A stretch of 64,000 nt of DNA from Piliocolobus tephrosceles (GCF_002776525.5 NC_045437.1:137654944-137718943); one strand, 5' to 3'. Positions 1-12,392 are shown, numbered from the stretch's first letter. Notes: a model not told the origin generated them from the letters alone. Numbers and translations: made by a program.

Positions 1-365
1 GCCATAAAAAAGGATGAGTTTGCGTCCTTTGTAGGGACATGGATGCAGCTGGAAACCATCATTCTTAGCAAACTATCACAAGAAGAGAAAACCAAACACC
101 GCATGTTCTCACTCATAGGTGGGAACTGAACAATGAGCTCACTTGGACTCAGGAAGGGGAACATCACACACTGGGGCCTATCATGGAGAGGGGGGAGGGG
201 GGAGGGATTGCATTGGGGAGTTATACCTGATATAAATGATGAATTGATGGGTGCTGACGAGTTGATGGGTGCAGCACACCAACATGGCACATGTATACAT
301 ATGTAACAAACGTGCACGTTATGCACATGTACCCTAGAACTTAAAGTATAATAAAAAAAAAAAAA
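1..365 (+). mobile_element. L1PA-like 3' end with poly(A)
   Basis: The first ~130 bases read as the C-terminal end of L1 ORF2 on +, followed by the L1 3' UTR with its G-rich tract (about 190-206), the 'cacatgtatacatatgtaac' block and the 'taaagtataat' end, then a poly(A) run to 365. The 5' part lies outside the window. This 3' end type is typical of primate L1PA elements. The ORF2 piece is too short to be functional. An imperfect 18-bp tandem duplication sits at 238-273. Confidence 0.93.
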
Positions 366-1080
366 TGATTCCAATACTATCACATTATTTATTTTACTTA
401 GCATGTTGATATGTTGGACTACATTAAGTGATTTCCAAATGTTGAACCAGCCTTTGTATAGCTGGAATGAATCTTACTTGGTCATGGTATTTAATTCTTT
501 TTAAGAATTGTTGGATTTGATTTCCTAATATTTTGTTGAGAATTTTCATCTGTTTATGAGAAATATTGGTCTATAGTTGTTTTTTTTCTCTTGTAATGTC
601 TTTGTCTGATTTTGGTATTAGGATGATGCTGGCCTCATAGAACTAGTTAGAAAGTATTCCTTCTGCTCCTACATTCTGAGAAAGATTGCATAGATTTGAC
701 ATTTCTTAGTTTAATGCTTGGTGGAATTCACCAGTGAATCCATCTGGGCCTGGTGCTTTCTGTTTGAAAGGTTATTAATTATTGATTCAATTTCTTTAAT
801 ATGGGCCTGATCAGATTGTCTAGTTCTTCTTGTGTGGTTTTAACAGATTGCATCGTTCAAGGAATTAGTCCATTTCATCTTAGCAATCAACTTTGTAAGC
901 ATATAGTTGTTCATAATATTTCTTTATCTTTTTAATGTTCATGGGATCTTTATTGATGTCTCCTCTTTCATTTCTGATATTAGTATTTTTTTCTTTAGTG
1001 ATTTATCTGTTTAAAAAGACAGATTTTGGTTTTATTGATTTCTTTTGTGAATTTCATATCTAGCTTCCATTTTTAATTCT
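366..1080 (-). mobile_element. Old L1 fragment, ORF2 reverse-transcriptase region
   Basis: Reads as the reverse complement of mid L1 ORF2. On + it shows the usual antisense landmarks: 'tttggtattaggatgatgctggcctcatag', given here only in part as 'ggatgatgctggcctcat', then 'ccatctgggcctggtgcttt' and 'tcttcttgtgtggtttta'. Many stops and small indels make it non-coding. It lies directly against the poly(A) of the preceding + strand L1, so that element probably inserted into it or at its edge. Confidence 0.85.
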
Positions 1081-1196
1081 CACATTGGGACATGTGTCCC
1101 TGGGCCAGCCTGTTATTTACTTGAGCTTGAGTGTTATTTTTGCTGTAGGAAACATTATAGTTGTGGTATTTCAGCAAATTTCCTACCTAAAAAATA
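1081..1196. other. Unassigned spacer between two L1 pieces
   Basis: Around 115 bases that do not follow the L1 ORF2 reading on the left or the L1 3' UTR on the right. No repeat family recognised. Confidence 0.4.
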
Positions 1197-1350
1197 CTTT
1201 TATTGAGGTATAATTGACATATAATAAGCTGCCCATAGTTAAAGTAGAGTCTGTTGACTGTTTACTTTTTTACTGTGCAGAAACTTTTTAGTTTGATGTA
1301 ATCTCATTTGTCAATTTTTGCTTTTAATGCTCATTCTTTTGGGATAATAT

Positions 1351-1408
1351 CAAAAATGACTTTTTTTTTATTATTATACTTTAAGCGCTAGGGTCCAAAA
1401 AATGACTT
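1351..1408 (-). mobile_element. Micro-insertion of ~32 bp L1 3' end with target duplications
   Basis: The old L1 reading 'caaaaatgactt' (1351-1362) is followed by about 32 bases matching the reverse complement of a young L1 3' terminus (poly(T), 'attatactttaag', 'ctagggt'). The host sequence then resumes with 'caaaaaatgactt' (1396-1408). The 12/13-base direct repeats are the expected mark of target-primed reverse transcription. The insert holds only the last ~20 bases of L1 plus tail. Confidence 0.75.
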
Positions 1409-2267
1409 TGCCAAGAATAATGTCAAGAAAATTTATCCGTATGTTTTATTTGAATAGTTTCAGTTTCAGATCCTATGTTAAAGTCTTTAATCCATTTTGA
1501 ATTGATTTTTGCATATGGTGGAAGGTAAAGTTTTAAATTCATTTTGCATGTGGATATCTAGTTTTATCAGCACCACTTATTGAAGACACTGTTTTTTCTC
1601 CATTGTGTGTTCTTGGCATCTTTGTTGAAAATCAGTTCACTGTAAATTGGTGGATTTATTTCCAGGTTGCCTATTCTGCTCCATTGGTCTATTTGTCTGT
1701 TTTTATGCCAGTAGCATACTGTTTTGTTTACTAAAACTTTGCAGTAGATTTTGAGATTAAGACCTGTAATGCCTCCAGCTTTGTTCTTTTTGCTCAATAT
1801 TGCTTTGGTCATTTGGGGTGTCTTGTGATTCCACACAAATTTTAGAATTGCTTTCTCTCTCTCTTTTTTTAAGTCATTGAAATTTTAATAGGGATTACAT
1901 TTGTTCTGTGGCTAACTTTGGGTAATGTGGATATTTTAGCAATGTTCTACCAGTTCATGAACACAGGCTATCTTTTCATACATTTATATCTTCAATTTCT
2001 TTCATCACTGTTTTAAAGTTTGCAGTATATAGATCTTTTACTTTTTTATTAAATTTACTTGCAAATATTTTAATTTTGTAGCTTATTTTAAGTTGATATC
2101 TTGATTTTCTTTTTTGAAAAATAGTACTTAGTCTGTAAAAAAGTACTATTTTGTATGTTGATTTTGTGTGCTGTATCTTTACTGAATTTCTAACCATTTT
2201 TTTGGTGGATTTGTTTTCTATATATAAGAACATGTGATTTGCAAATACAGATTATTAAGATTTTTCC

Positions 2268-2562
2268 TTTCTTATTAAAAATTTTTATTTTGCAGGCACA
2301 TAATAGGTGTATATATTTATGAGTTACATCAGATCTTTTAATGCAGGCATGCAGTACACTATCATCACACCAAGGTAAATGGGGTATCCATCACTTCAAG
2401 TATTTATCTTTTGTGTTAAAAATAGTCCAATTATACTCCTAGTTATTTTTCAATGTACAATTATCTTTGACTATAGTGACTCTTTTGTACCAGCAAACAC
2501 CAGATCTTATTCATTCTTCTATTTTGTGTACCCATTACCTTCCTTACTCAAGTGTCTTTTTT
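2268..2562 (-). mobile_element. L1 3' UTR fragment nested in the older L1
   Basis: On + this reads 'ggtgtatatatttatgag', 'aaatggggtatccatcactt' and 'ccagatcttattcattctt', ending near 'tgtacccattac'. These are landmarks of the antisense L1PB/L1MA-type 3' UTR. It interrupts the older minus-strand L1, whose ORF2 reading resumes at about 2563 ('attgttctggataagac'). Confidence 0.7.
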
Positions 2563-3127
2563 TCCTTTATTAATTGTTCTGGATAAGACTTTCAGTATTA
2601 CGTTGAATAGAAGTTATTAAAGTGTCGACATCTTTGTCTTTTCCTTATCTTAAAGCTTTCAAATTTTCACTGTTGAATATAATATTAGCTTTGTGTTTTC
2701 ATATATAGTCTTCACTGGGCTTAGATATATTATATCTTAGATATATATTTAAGAAATATCTAAGATATATCTTAATTTGTTGAGAGCATTTATTATCAAA
2801 GGATGTTGAATCTTTTCAAATGATTTTTCTGTATTTACGGTGACAATTGTATCATATTTGTCCTTCATCCTGCTACTGTAATGTGCCATATTTATTGATT
2901 TCCATGTGTTCAATCAGTTTTGCATCCAGGGAAAAATTCCACTTGATCATAGTGAATAATCTTTTTAATGTACAATTTAATTTTGTTTGTCATTATTGTG
3001 TTTAAGATTTTGCATCTGTGTTTATCAGGGAAATTGGCCTAAAATGTTCTTTTCATGGTGTCTAGCTTTAACATCAGGGTAATACTGGCATTGTGAAATG
3101 AATTTGAAAGTATTCCCTCCTCTTCCA

Positions 3128-3153
3128 TTTTTTTTTTTTTTTTTTTTTTTTTT
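3128..3153. repeat. Poly(T) run, 26 bases
   Basis: An uninterrupted T tract inside antisense L1 ORF2 at 'tcttcca(T)n ctgaagag'. The L1 sequence continues on both sides, so this is expansion of a short local run rather than an insertion. Confidence 0.9.
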
Positions 3154-4351
3154 CTGAAGAGTTTGAGAAGCACTGCTCTTAGTTTCTTATTTATTCATGA
3201 TTCAGTCTTGGTAAGTTGTATGTTCCTAGGAATATACCAATTTTGTGTAGGTCATCTCGTATGTTGGCATACCATTGTTTATAGTATTAATAGTATCTTA
3301 TAATCTTTTGTATTTCTATGGTATCAGTTGTAATGTCTCTTCTTTCTTTTGTGTATTCTCTCTTTTTTCTTAGTCTAGCTAAAAGTGAGTAAATTTTATT
3401 TTTTTTCAAAAGAAACATTAGTTTTGTTCTATTATTTTTCTAATTTCTATTTTACTTATTTCTGCTCTGGCCTTTGATATTTTCTCCAGTCTACTTTGGA
3501 CTTTATTTGTTATTCTTTTTCTGATTCATTTTGGTATAATGTAGGTGGTTTATTGGAAATCACTTTTATTTAGAACTGTGTTTGTGGCAGGCAGTACGTT
3601 TTGTTATGCTGTGCTTCCATTGCTTATTTGCCTCAATATATTTTTAAATTTCCTTTTTATTTTTTATTTGACTCAATTGTTCAAGAGTATTTTATTTAAT
3701 TTCCACATATTTGTGAAATTTCCAAATTTTCTTTCATTATTAATTTCTAGTTTTATGCCAATGTATTCAGAAAATAAATTCAATGTGATATCAATCTTCT
3801 CAAATTTGTGAAGACTTACCTTGTAACTTAACATATGATCTATCCTGGAGAATTTTTTGTGTGCGCTTGAAAGACTGTGTATTCTGCTGCTAATGGATGA
3901 AATATTCCATATATCTGTGAGGTCTATTTGATTTAAGGTATTGTTCAAGTCCAATTTTCCTTATTGATTTTCTATTTGGATGATCTATTCATTGTTGAAA
4001 ATGGGGTATTAATGTTTTCTACTGTTACTGTATTGTTGTTAATCTCTCCTAATCTATTAATAATTATTTCATATATTTAAATGCTCTAATGTTGGGGGGT
4101 TTGTGTGTATGTATTAGATACTCTTGGTGAATTCACTGCTTTATCAATATATAATAACCATCTTTGTGTCATTTTAGGTTTTGATTTAGACTCTTTTGTC
4201 TGATAGAAGTTCCTTTTGGTTTCTATTTCCATAGAACATATTTTATTCATCTCTCCATATTCAAGCATGTATATGTCCCTAAAGATAAAATGAGTCTTTT
4301 GTAGGCAGCATATGGTTGGGTCTTATTTTTTCTATACCTAGCCACTCTGGG

Positions 4352-4650
4352 TTTTGTTTTGTTTTGTTTTTGTTTTGTTTTGAGATGGGGTTTCACTTTG
4401 TTGCCCAGGCTAGAGTGCAGTGGCTCCCTGCAGACTCAACCTTCTAGGCTAAAGTGATCCTCCCACCTCAGCCTCCCAAGTACCTGGGACTACAGGCATG
4501 TGCCACCACACCCGGCTAATTTTTTTACTTTTTAGAAATGAGGTTTTGCCATGTTGCCCAAGCTGATCTTGAACTCCTAAGGTCAAGCAATTTGCCTGCC
4601 TTGTCCTCCCACTGGGATTACAGGTGTGAGCCACTGTGCCTGGCCTCCAC
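4352..4650 (-). mobile_element. Alu (old, AluJ/S-like), minus strand
   Basis: A (TTTTG)n-rich tail at 4352-4382 is followed by 'gagatggggtttcactttg', 'gcccaggctagagtgcagtg' and 'gggattacaggtgtgagcca', ending 'gtgcctggcc'. The body is quite diverged. Short target duplications 'ccactct' (about 4343 and 4649) flank it, and the host L1 endonuclease region continues cleanly across it. Confidence 0.93.
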
Positions 4651-7600
4651 TCTATTTTTGAAGAATTTAATCTATTTGCATTCAAGGTAATTGTTGATAG
4701 GTAAGGACAGACTATAGCCATTTTATTGTTTGTTATGTAGATTCTTTATTCTTTCTTCCCCTCCTGCTATCTTCTCTTATGATTTGATAAGTTTATATAC
4801 TGGTATGTTGATTCCTTTATCTTTGTTTTCTTTATAAGTTAGAAGCTTTTGCTCTGTGTTTACCATGAAGGTAACACACTATCTTGTAGTTTTAAAAGGT
4901 TCTTTTAAGCTGATGACATCTTAACTTTGATTGCATGAAAAATCACTTCAGTTTTATTTACTCCCCTCATTTTATGTTTTTGATGTTACCATTTATCTCT
5001 TTTTATATTATGTATTACTTAACAGATTATTGTAGCCGTAATTATTTTCATAGTTTTGTCTTCTAACCTTTGTACTAGAGATGTAAATGACTCATACACC
5101 ATCATTACAGTATTAGTGTATTCTGAATGTGACCAGATACTTTCTTTTACCAGTGCGTTTTATACTTTTATATGTTTTGTTTTTACTAGTAAGTATCTGT
5201 TCATTTCAGCTTGAAGAACTTCCTTTAGTGTTTCTTGTAAGGCAGGTGGTGTAGGGTAACAAACTCTTTTAGCTTTTGTTTGTCTAGTATTGTTTTTATC
5301 TCTTTCTATCAGAAGGACAGCTTTGCCAAGTAAAAGTAATCCTGGCTTGCTTTTCTTTTTTTATTCATTCTGTACTTTCAATATGTCACCCCATTGTCTC
5401 CTGGCTTAAAACATTGTTTTCTTAAAAACAAAAATACACTGATAGCCTTATGATTATTCTCTTGTATTTCACAAGTTGCTTTTCTTTTGCTGCTTTTAAG
5501 ATTCTCTCTTTATAATTTTTGACACTTTGATAGTAAGACATAATATGTCTTAGTTTTGTCCTTTTGGGGTTGAACATAATTGGAAATTTTGTATTCCGTG
5601 TACTGGACATTTATATTTTTCTCAGATTAGGAAATATTTTAGCCTTTTTTTTTTCCTAAATAAGATTTCTGTTTCTACTTTCTCTTTTCTCCTTTATTTC
5701 ATAATTTGAATATTTGCTGTTTTGATAGTGTCTCATAGATCCTCTAAGCTTTCTTTATACCTTTTTTTCTGACTGTATATTTTCTAACAACTTATCTTCA
5801 AGTTCACATATTCTTTCTTGTGCTCAAGTAATTGTTAATTACACTCTCTATTACATTTTCTATTTATTTCATTGTATTCTTTTGCTCCAGAATTTTTTTG
5901 GTTCTTTTTAGTAATTTTAATCTATTAAACTTCTTGTTTTGTTCTTGTGTTGTGTTCCTGATTTTGTTGAATTTCTGTCTGTGATATTTTGAATTTTACT
6001 GAACTTCCTTAACGCAACTATTTAAGTTTCTCTTCAGACAACAGATTTACATTTCATTGTGGTCAGTTACTGTAAAATTATTGTGGTTTCTTCTTTGTTG
6101 CTGTGCTAGTTTTTAAAATTTTTTTCATTGCCTTGCCTGGATGTTTGCATGTTTGATGAAATGGTCACCTCTTCCAAAGCTTTATGGACTTGCTTTGGTG
6201 TGGACAGACCTCCTGAGGGTGGATAGAAGGATGTCTCTGGGTGAATTGTAATGGTTCTGGCTCTGGAGGGTACACAATAGTTTTGTCTTCATATAGCTCT
6301 GTCGCTTAGGTGATACATTCATCCTGCATTTGGTGAAGATTGCAGAGATCCTCAGTGGCCAAGACTGTGGATGTCTTCAGTGACAGTGAGGGCTGGTGGC
6401 GTTACCAGTGGCAAAGACAGATTTCCTCCCAGTCTGTAATTCTTCCACCAGAGAAGTTTTGACTAAGGGAAATTCTTTTCTTGCTGAGTCCAGCTGGCAT
6501 ATATGCTTTCATTGCAACAGTGTCTAATGTGACGTACCTGTGAAAAGGTACCTGTGAATGGGGAAGGGGAGTCTGAAGCATTGGCATACATGGGAGGCCA
6601 AGGCTCTGGGGTCCAGAGTGGCAATGGCACCACTGCCTGGGTGCAAGTGCCCCTGCTACCACATTTGTAGTGGTGTGCCAGTTGAATGTGCTATGGTGCA
6701 GCTAGGAGATCAGCTTCCAGAGCACAGCTGTGTGCAGAGCTTTCATGGCTCCAGGGACCATGATGTGTACTAACCTGTAGCAACAGTGGCACCAGTGTCT
6801 GAAGCATAAACACACACAAAGCATCTGCACCATTTTGAATTCCTCCCAACAGTGTGTAGGGTTCTAATTTCTCCTCATCCTAAAAAACGCGTCTTTTTGT
6901 TTGTTTGATATTAGCTATTCTGACAGGTATGAGTTCTTTTTCATTGTGTTATTAATTTGCATTTACCTGATTAGTGATTATAGAGCATTTTCATATACTT
7001 CTTTGCTATCTGTATGTCTTCTTTAGAAAAAAAATTCAGAAAAATGTTAATTCTATTTCTAGTCCATTTTCAAATTGGATCATTATTATTATTGGGTTTT
7101 GAATTTGTTTTTACTATAGAGTTACAGAAACTCCTTATATATTTTGAAGATTCACTGCTTATCAGATGTTTCATTTGCAAAAATGTTCTGCCATTCATAG
7201 GTTGTCTTTTTATGTTGTTGATTTTTTTTTTCTTTTTCTGTGCAGAAGTTTTATATTTGATGTAGTCCCACATGTATATTTTGTTTTTGTGGTCTGTGCT
7301 TTTGGTGTCATATTATTGCCAATCTTAATGTTATGTAGGTTTTCTCCTGTTTTCTTCAGGTAGTCTTATAGTTTCAGGTCTTACCTTTAATCTTAAATCC
7401 ATTTTGAGTTATTTTTATGTTTCATATTAGATAAGGGTCCAATTTCATTCTTCCTCTTGCAGATAGCCAGTTTTCCCAAGAGCATTTTTTGAAGAGGCTA
7501 TCATTTGCCCATTGTGTATACTTGACAGGTTTGTTGAAAATTAGTTGGCTGTATATGTGTGGATATATTTGTTGGCACTCTATTCTATTTAATATATGTG

Positions 7601-7882
7601 TCTGTTTTTATGCCAGTACCATAGTGTTTTAATTATTTTAGCTTTGGAATATATTTTGAAGCCACCAACTTTGTTATTCTTTCTCAAGGTTAATTTGACT
7701 GTTCATGGTACTTTTTGATTTCATATACATTTTAATTTTTTTCTATTTCTCTAAATAATGCCATTTATATTTTAATAAGAATTACATGGAATCTGCAGAA
7801 TAGGTATTATGGAAATTTTAACATTATTAAGCCTTCTAATTCATGAACACAGGTGTCTATTTGTGTGTTTAATTTATTTCAT

Positions 7883-7981
7883 CACTATTTTGTATACTTT
7901 TTTGTATACACTATTTTTTATATACACTTTTTTTGTATACACTATTTTATATACACCATTTTGTATACTTTTGTATACAAG
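7883..7981. repeat. Short imperfect tandem repeat, TTTTGTATACAC-type unit
   Basis: About five irregular copies of a ~17-20 base unit built on 'ttttgtatacacta', with variants 'ttttatatacac' and 'ttttgtatactt'. It lies within the antisense L1 ORF2 and expands what should be a single copy there. Confidence 0.75.
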
Positions 7982-8736
7982 TCTTAAACCTTCTTAAAAC
8001 TCCTTAGTTTACTCCTTGGTATTTCATTATTTTTGGTGCTATTTAAAATGGGCGTGTTTTCTTGATTTTGCTTTCAGTTATTTGTTGTTTAGTCTACAGG
8101 AAAACAACTGATTTTTATACTTTTATTTTATCTCCTAAACTCTACTGAACTTGTTCATGAATTCTAACAGTTTTTTGTTTTTTTTTAAATGGAGTCCTTA
8201 GGGTTTTCTATACATAAGATCATATAATCTGTAAACACAGACAATGTTACTTTTATTTTTCCTATTTGTATATCTTTATTTCCTTTTCTTGCCTAAACTT
8301 TTCTGGCTAGGATTCCCAGTACTATGATAAATAGAAGTGGTGAGTGTGGAAATCCTTATATTGCTTCTGTTCTTAGAGAAAAAACTTTCATCGTTTCATC
8401 AAGTATGATATTAGTTGTGAGCTTTTCATATATGACCTTCATTATATTGAGGCAATTTACTTTTTTTCCTAGTTTTTTAAGAGTTTTTTAAATTATAAAA
8501 TAGAATTCAATTTTGTCGAATGCTTTTCTTAGGATTACTGAAATACTTATGCAATATTTATTCTGATAACGTAGTGTATTACATACATTAATTTTTGTGT
8601 GTTGAACCATCTTTGCATTTCAGGGATAAATCCCATATCATCATGGTGTATGATTTCTTTAGTATCTTATTGAGTTCATTTTTCCAGTGTTTTGTCAAGA
8701 ACTGTTACATCTATATTCATCAAGAATATTGGTCTG

Positions 8737-9017
8737 GGCTGGGCGCGGTGGCTCACGCCTGTAATCCCAGCACTTTGGGAGGCCGAGGCAGGCGGATCAC
8801 GAGGTCAGGAGATCGAGACCATCCTGGCTAACATGGTGAAACCCCGTCTCTACTAAAAATGCAAAAAATTAGCCGGGCGTGGCAGCAGGCACCTGTAGTC
8901 CCAGCTACTTGGGAGGCTGAGGCAGGAGAATGGAGGGAACCCGGGAGGCGGAGCTTGCAGTGAGCCGAGATCGCACCACTGCACTCCAGACTGGGCGACT
9001 GAGCAAGACTCTGTCTC

Positions 9018-9061
<44 letters not shown>
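8737..9061 (+). mobile_element. AluY with 43-base poly(A), plus strand
   Basis: Full-length Alu from 'ggctgggcgcggtggctcac' to a pure A run at 9019-9061. AluY-type bases are visible in 'gaggtcaggagatcgagacc' and 'ggaggcggagcttgcagtg'. Target duplications 'caagaatattggtct' (8721-8735) and 'caagaatattgttct' (9063-9077) match at 14 of 15 positions. It is inserted in the minus-strand L1M. The left and right monomers are both complete. Confidence 0.96.
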
Positions 9062-9063
<2 letters not shown>

Positions 9064-10892
9064 AAGAATATTGTTCTGTAGTTTTACGTGGTATCTTTGG
9101 CTTTGGTATCTGGGTAATGGTAGACATAAAATATGTTTGGGAGTGTGCCCTCCTCTTCAGTCTTGTGATGAGTTTGATAAATAATAGTGTAAATTGTTTT
9201 TGTTCAATGATTGGTTAAATTCTTCAATGAAGCCATCTGGTCCTGTGGTTTTCGTGGGGTGGGGGTGGGGGACATTGATTACTGACTCAGTCTTCATATT
9301 ATTTATAGGTCTGTTCAACTTTTTACTTCTTTGTGCTTTAGCTTTGATAGGCTATGTGTTCTTAGGAATTTACCCATTTTTTTTTCCTGGGTAATCCAGT
9401 GTGTTGGCATATAAATTGTTCAAGCAGTCTTTTATGACCTTTCATATTTCTGTGGCATCAATTATAATCTACTCTTACATTTCTAATTGTATTTATTTGA
9501 GTCTTCTCTCTTAATTAGTCTAGGTAAGGGTTGTCAAATTTTTTTTCAAAAAAGCCTCTGTTTTGTTTAATATTTTTGTAATTTCTATATTTTACTTTAT
9601 GTTCTAATCTTTGCCATTTCCTTCCTTCTGCTAATTTTTGGCTTAGTTTGCTATCTTTTCTAGTTCCATGAGATGTAAAGTTGTTTATTTTAGATCATTC
9701 TTTTTTAATGTAGAAATTTATCACTATTAATTTTCTCCTTAGTATTGATTTTGCTGCATCTCAGTTTTGCATGTTGTGTTTTTGTTTTCATTTGCCTTAG
9801 GTATTTATTTTGTTTTATTTTTATTTCTTCCTTGACCTCATGGTTGTTTAAGAGTTTTTCATTTAATTTTCACGTGTTTCTGAATTTTCCAAACTAGAAA
9901 TACGATTTGTAGTTTCAGGCTATTGTAGTTAGAAAAGATACTTGATATGATTTTAAACCTCTTCAATTAATAAGACCTGTTTTCTAACCTAACGTGTTAT
10001 TCATTCTTGAGAAAGGTGCACGTAGGCTTGAGAAGAATGTGCATTCAACTGCTTTTGGCTGGGATGTTCTGCATATGTCTGTTAGGTCCTGTTGGTGTGT
10101 AGTGTTATTCAAGTTCCCTTTCATTATAGATCTGTCAGCACTTTCAGTATAGGGTTTGCTGTTTCTTACTATTATAATATTGCTATTTCTCCCTTCAATT
10201 CTATCAATGTTTGTTTTATATATTTATGTTATCTGATGTTAGGTCCACATAAATTTATAACTATAATATTTTCCTGATTCATCTTTTAATCATTTTATAG
10301 TATTGTTTTTGCTTCCATTGACAATTTGTTAATTAAAGTTTATTTTGTCTAATATAAGTATCACCATCCTTTTTCTCTTTTAATTACCATGGCACATTTT
10401 TTCTACCCCTTTACTTTCAGCCTATGTGTATCTTTAAATCTAAAGTCAGTTTCTTGTAGACATAATATAATTGAGTTATTAAAATTCATTTAGCCACTGT
10501 ATGTCTTTTGGGGAGTTTAATGCGTTACATTTAATGTAATTAAGGATGGGGAAAGATTTATTATTACTATTTTGCTAGCGGTTTTCTGTTAGTTTTGTTT
10601 TTATCTTACTCTTTCACTCTATTTTTGTGTGTGTTTTTTTTAATATTGACATCTGTGATTGCTTTGATTTCTTTCTTTGTTGTAACTTCTACAGTTTTTA
10701 AATGTATGTCTGTGTGGTTATCTTGGGGCTTACATAAAATATCTTATAGTAAGTATATTTTAAGCTGATAACTAAAGTTCAATCACCTGCAAAAAACTCT
10801 ACACTTGAACTTATCTTCACCACACATTTTATGTTATTGTTGTCACAATTTACATCTATTTATGACTTATTACTGTTAACATATTTGTAGTC

Positions 10893-11155
10893 ACATGATC
10901 ATCTGTCATTTTCTGTGGGAAATTAGTTCTAGGACTACCTTCAGACACCACAATTTATAGATGTGGTGTGTCTTATATACATCACATCATTTCTAGAATA
11001 CTTATAATACTTAATACAATGTAACTTCTTTGTAACTAGTTGTTATTTTCTATTTTTAAATTTGTATTTTTATGGCTGTACTGTTATTTTTTGTGTTTCT
11101 TTCCAAATATTTCCAATTTGTGGTTGGTTAAATTCAGAACTTGCAAATATAAAAG
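10893..11155 (+). mobile_element. MER2-like DNA transposon (Tigger group)
   Basis: The order 'ttctgtgggaaattagttct', 'agaatacttataatacttaa', 'tacaatgtaacttctttgta' and 'atttccaatttgtggttggt' follows the MER2 non-autonomous element of the TcMar-Tigger group. It interrupts the ORF1-side of the antisense L1M. The termini are badly worn, so the TA target site cannot be shown. Confidence 0.65.
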
Positions 11156-12005
11156 TTAAACTTTTAAAAAATATTTTGTCTTTTAGCTTCTATACTGGAA
11201 TGAAAGATGTTTTAGCCACCACCATGTACAGTAATATAGCATTGTTATTGTATATTACTGTACTAATGTATATATTTACCTTTACCAATAAGTTTCATAC
11301 TTTCTTATGTTGTAAGCAATTTATCATGTTGCTGTTTAGTGTCCTCTTATTTAGACTTGAACTCTCTTTTGCTTTTCTTTTTAGCCATGTCTTGTTGTGA
11401 TGAACTCTTCCAGATTTTGTATATATGGGAAAGTCTTTAGCTCTCCATTTTTGGAGGCCAGTTTTGCTGCCATAATATTCTTGGTTAGTGACATTTTCTT
11501 CATTCTACACTGTAAATATATCATCCCACTTCCTTCTGGTCTGCAAAGTGTATGCTAAAAATTCCACCAGTAATTTTATTGGAATTCCCTTGTATGTGAA
11601 AAGTTGCTATACTCTTGCTGCTTTTAAAATTCTCTCTGTCTTTGACTTAACAATATGATGATAATGCATTTTGGTATAAGTTTCTTTGAGCTCATCTTAT
11701 TTGCTCTATTTTGGGCTTCTTGGATATTGATACACAACTCTTTCCCAAGACTTGGGAAGTTTAAGCTATTATTTCTTTGTATAAGTTTTCTGTCCTTTTC
11801 TATTAGTCTTCTACTTTTAATATTCCCATAATCTATGTATTAGCCTGCTTAATAGTATCTCATAAATTCCATAAGCTTTACTTTTTTCATTCATTTTCTG
11901 CTTGCTTCTCTGACTGAATTATTTCTAGTGACCAGTTTTTGAGATTGCTGATCTTTTCTTGTTGAATCCCTCTAGTGAATTTTTCAGTTCAGTTGCTTTG
12001 TTCTT

Positions 12006-12039
12006 AAATTCTGTGATTTTTAGATAGATAGATAGATAC

Positions 12040-12080
<41 letters not shown>

Positions 12081-12256
12081 CACTACATAAATATCTATAT
12101 CTATATATAGATGAATATTTATAGTTATAGATATCTATATATATCACCAAATGGAAATCAGAGTTGAAGAACAAAGCAACTGAATTTATATATACGTGTG
12201 TGTGTGTGCATGTGTGTGTATCTTTTAATGGCAAAAAAATGCAACTTTGTACCAGC

Positions 12257-12309
<53 letters not shown>

Positions 12310-12348
12310 GTATATGTTTATATATATATAATATCACACATACATCAC

Positions 12349-12392
<44 letters not shown>

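Larger units (their letters stand above)
1197..6800 (-). mobile_element. Near full-length old L1 (L1M class), minus strand, interrupted
   Basis: Read on +, this goes from an L1M-type 3' UTR motif ('ttttattgaggtataattga' at about 1199) through the antisense of ORF2 C-terminus (1260-2265), reverse transcriptase (2563-3500), endonuclease (3500-4650) and the ORF1/5' UTR part (4650-6800, with 'cttcctttagtgtttcttgt' near 5220). The order fits one ancient 5.6-kb element. It is interrupted by a tiny L1 insertion, an L1 3' tail, a poly(T) run and an Alu. No frame longer than about 90 codons survives. Confidence 0.8.

Noticed and set aside
190..206. G-rich tract as a possible novel G-quadruplex element
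   Set aside because: It is the known G-rich tract of the L1 3' UTR.
8828..9127. 99-codon minus frame with a long phenylalanine run
   Set aside because: It is the antisense of the AluY and its poly(A). The F run is the complement of the A tail.
9255..9271. ggggtgggggtggggg as a quadruplex site
   Set aside because: Only three G runs, within L1 sequence. Not enough for a regular four-run motif.
12004..12258. Frame rich in YLSIYLSIY repeats
   Set aside because: Translation of the GATA/TA microsatellite.
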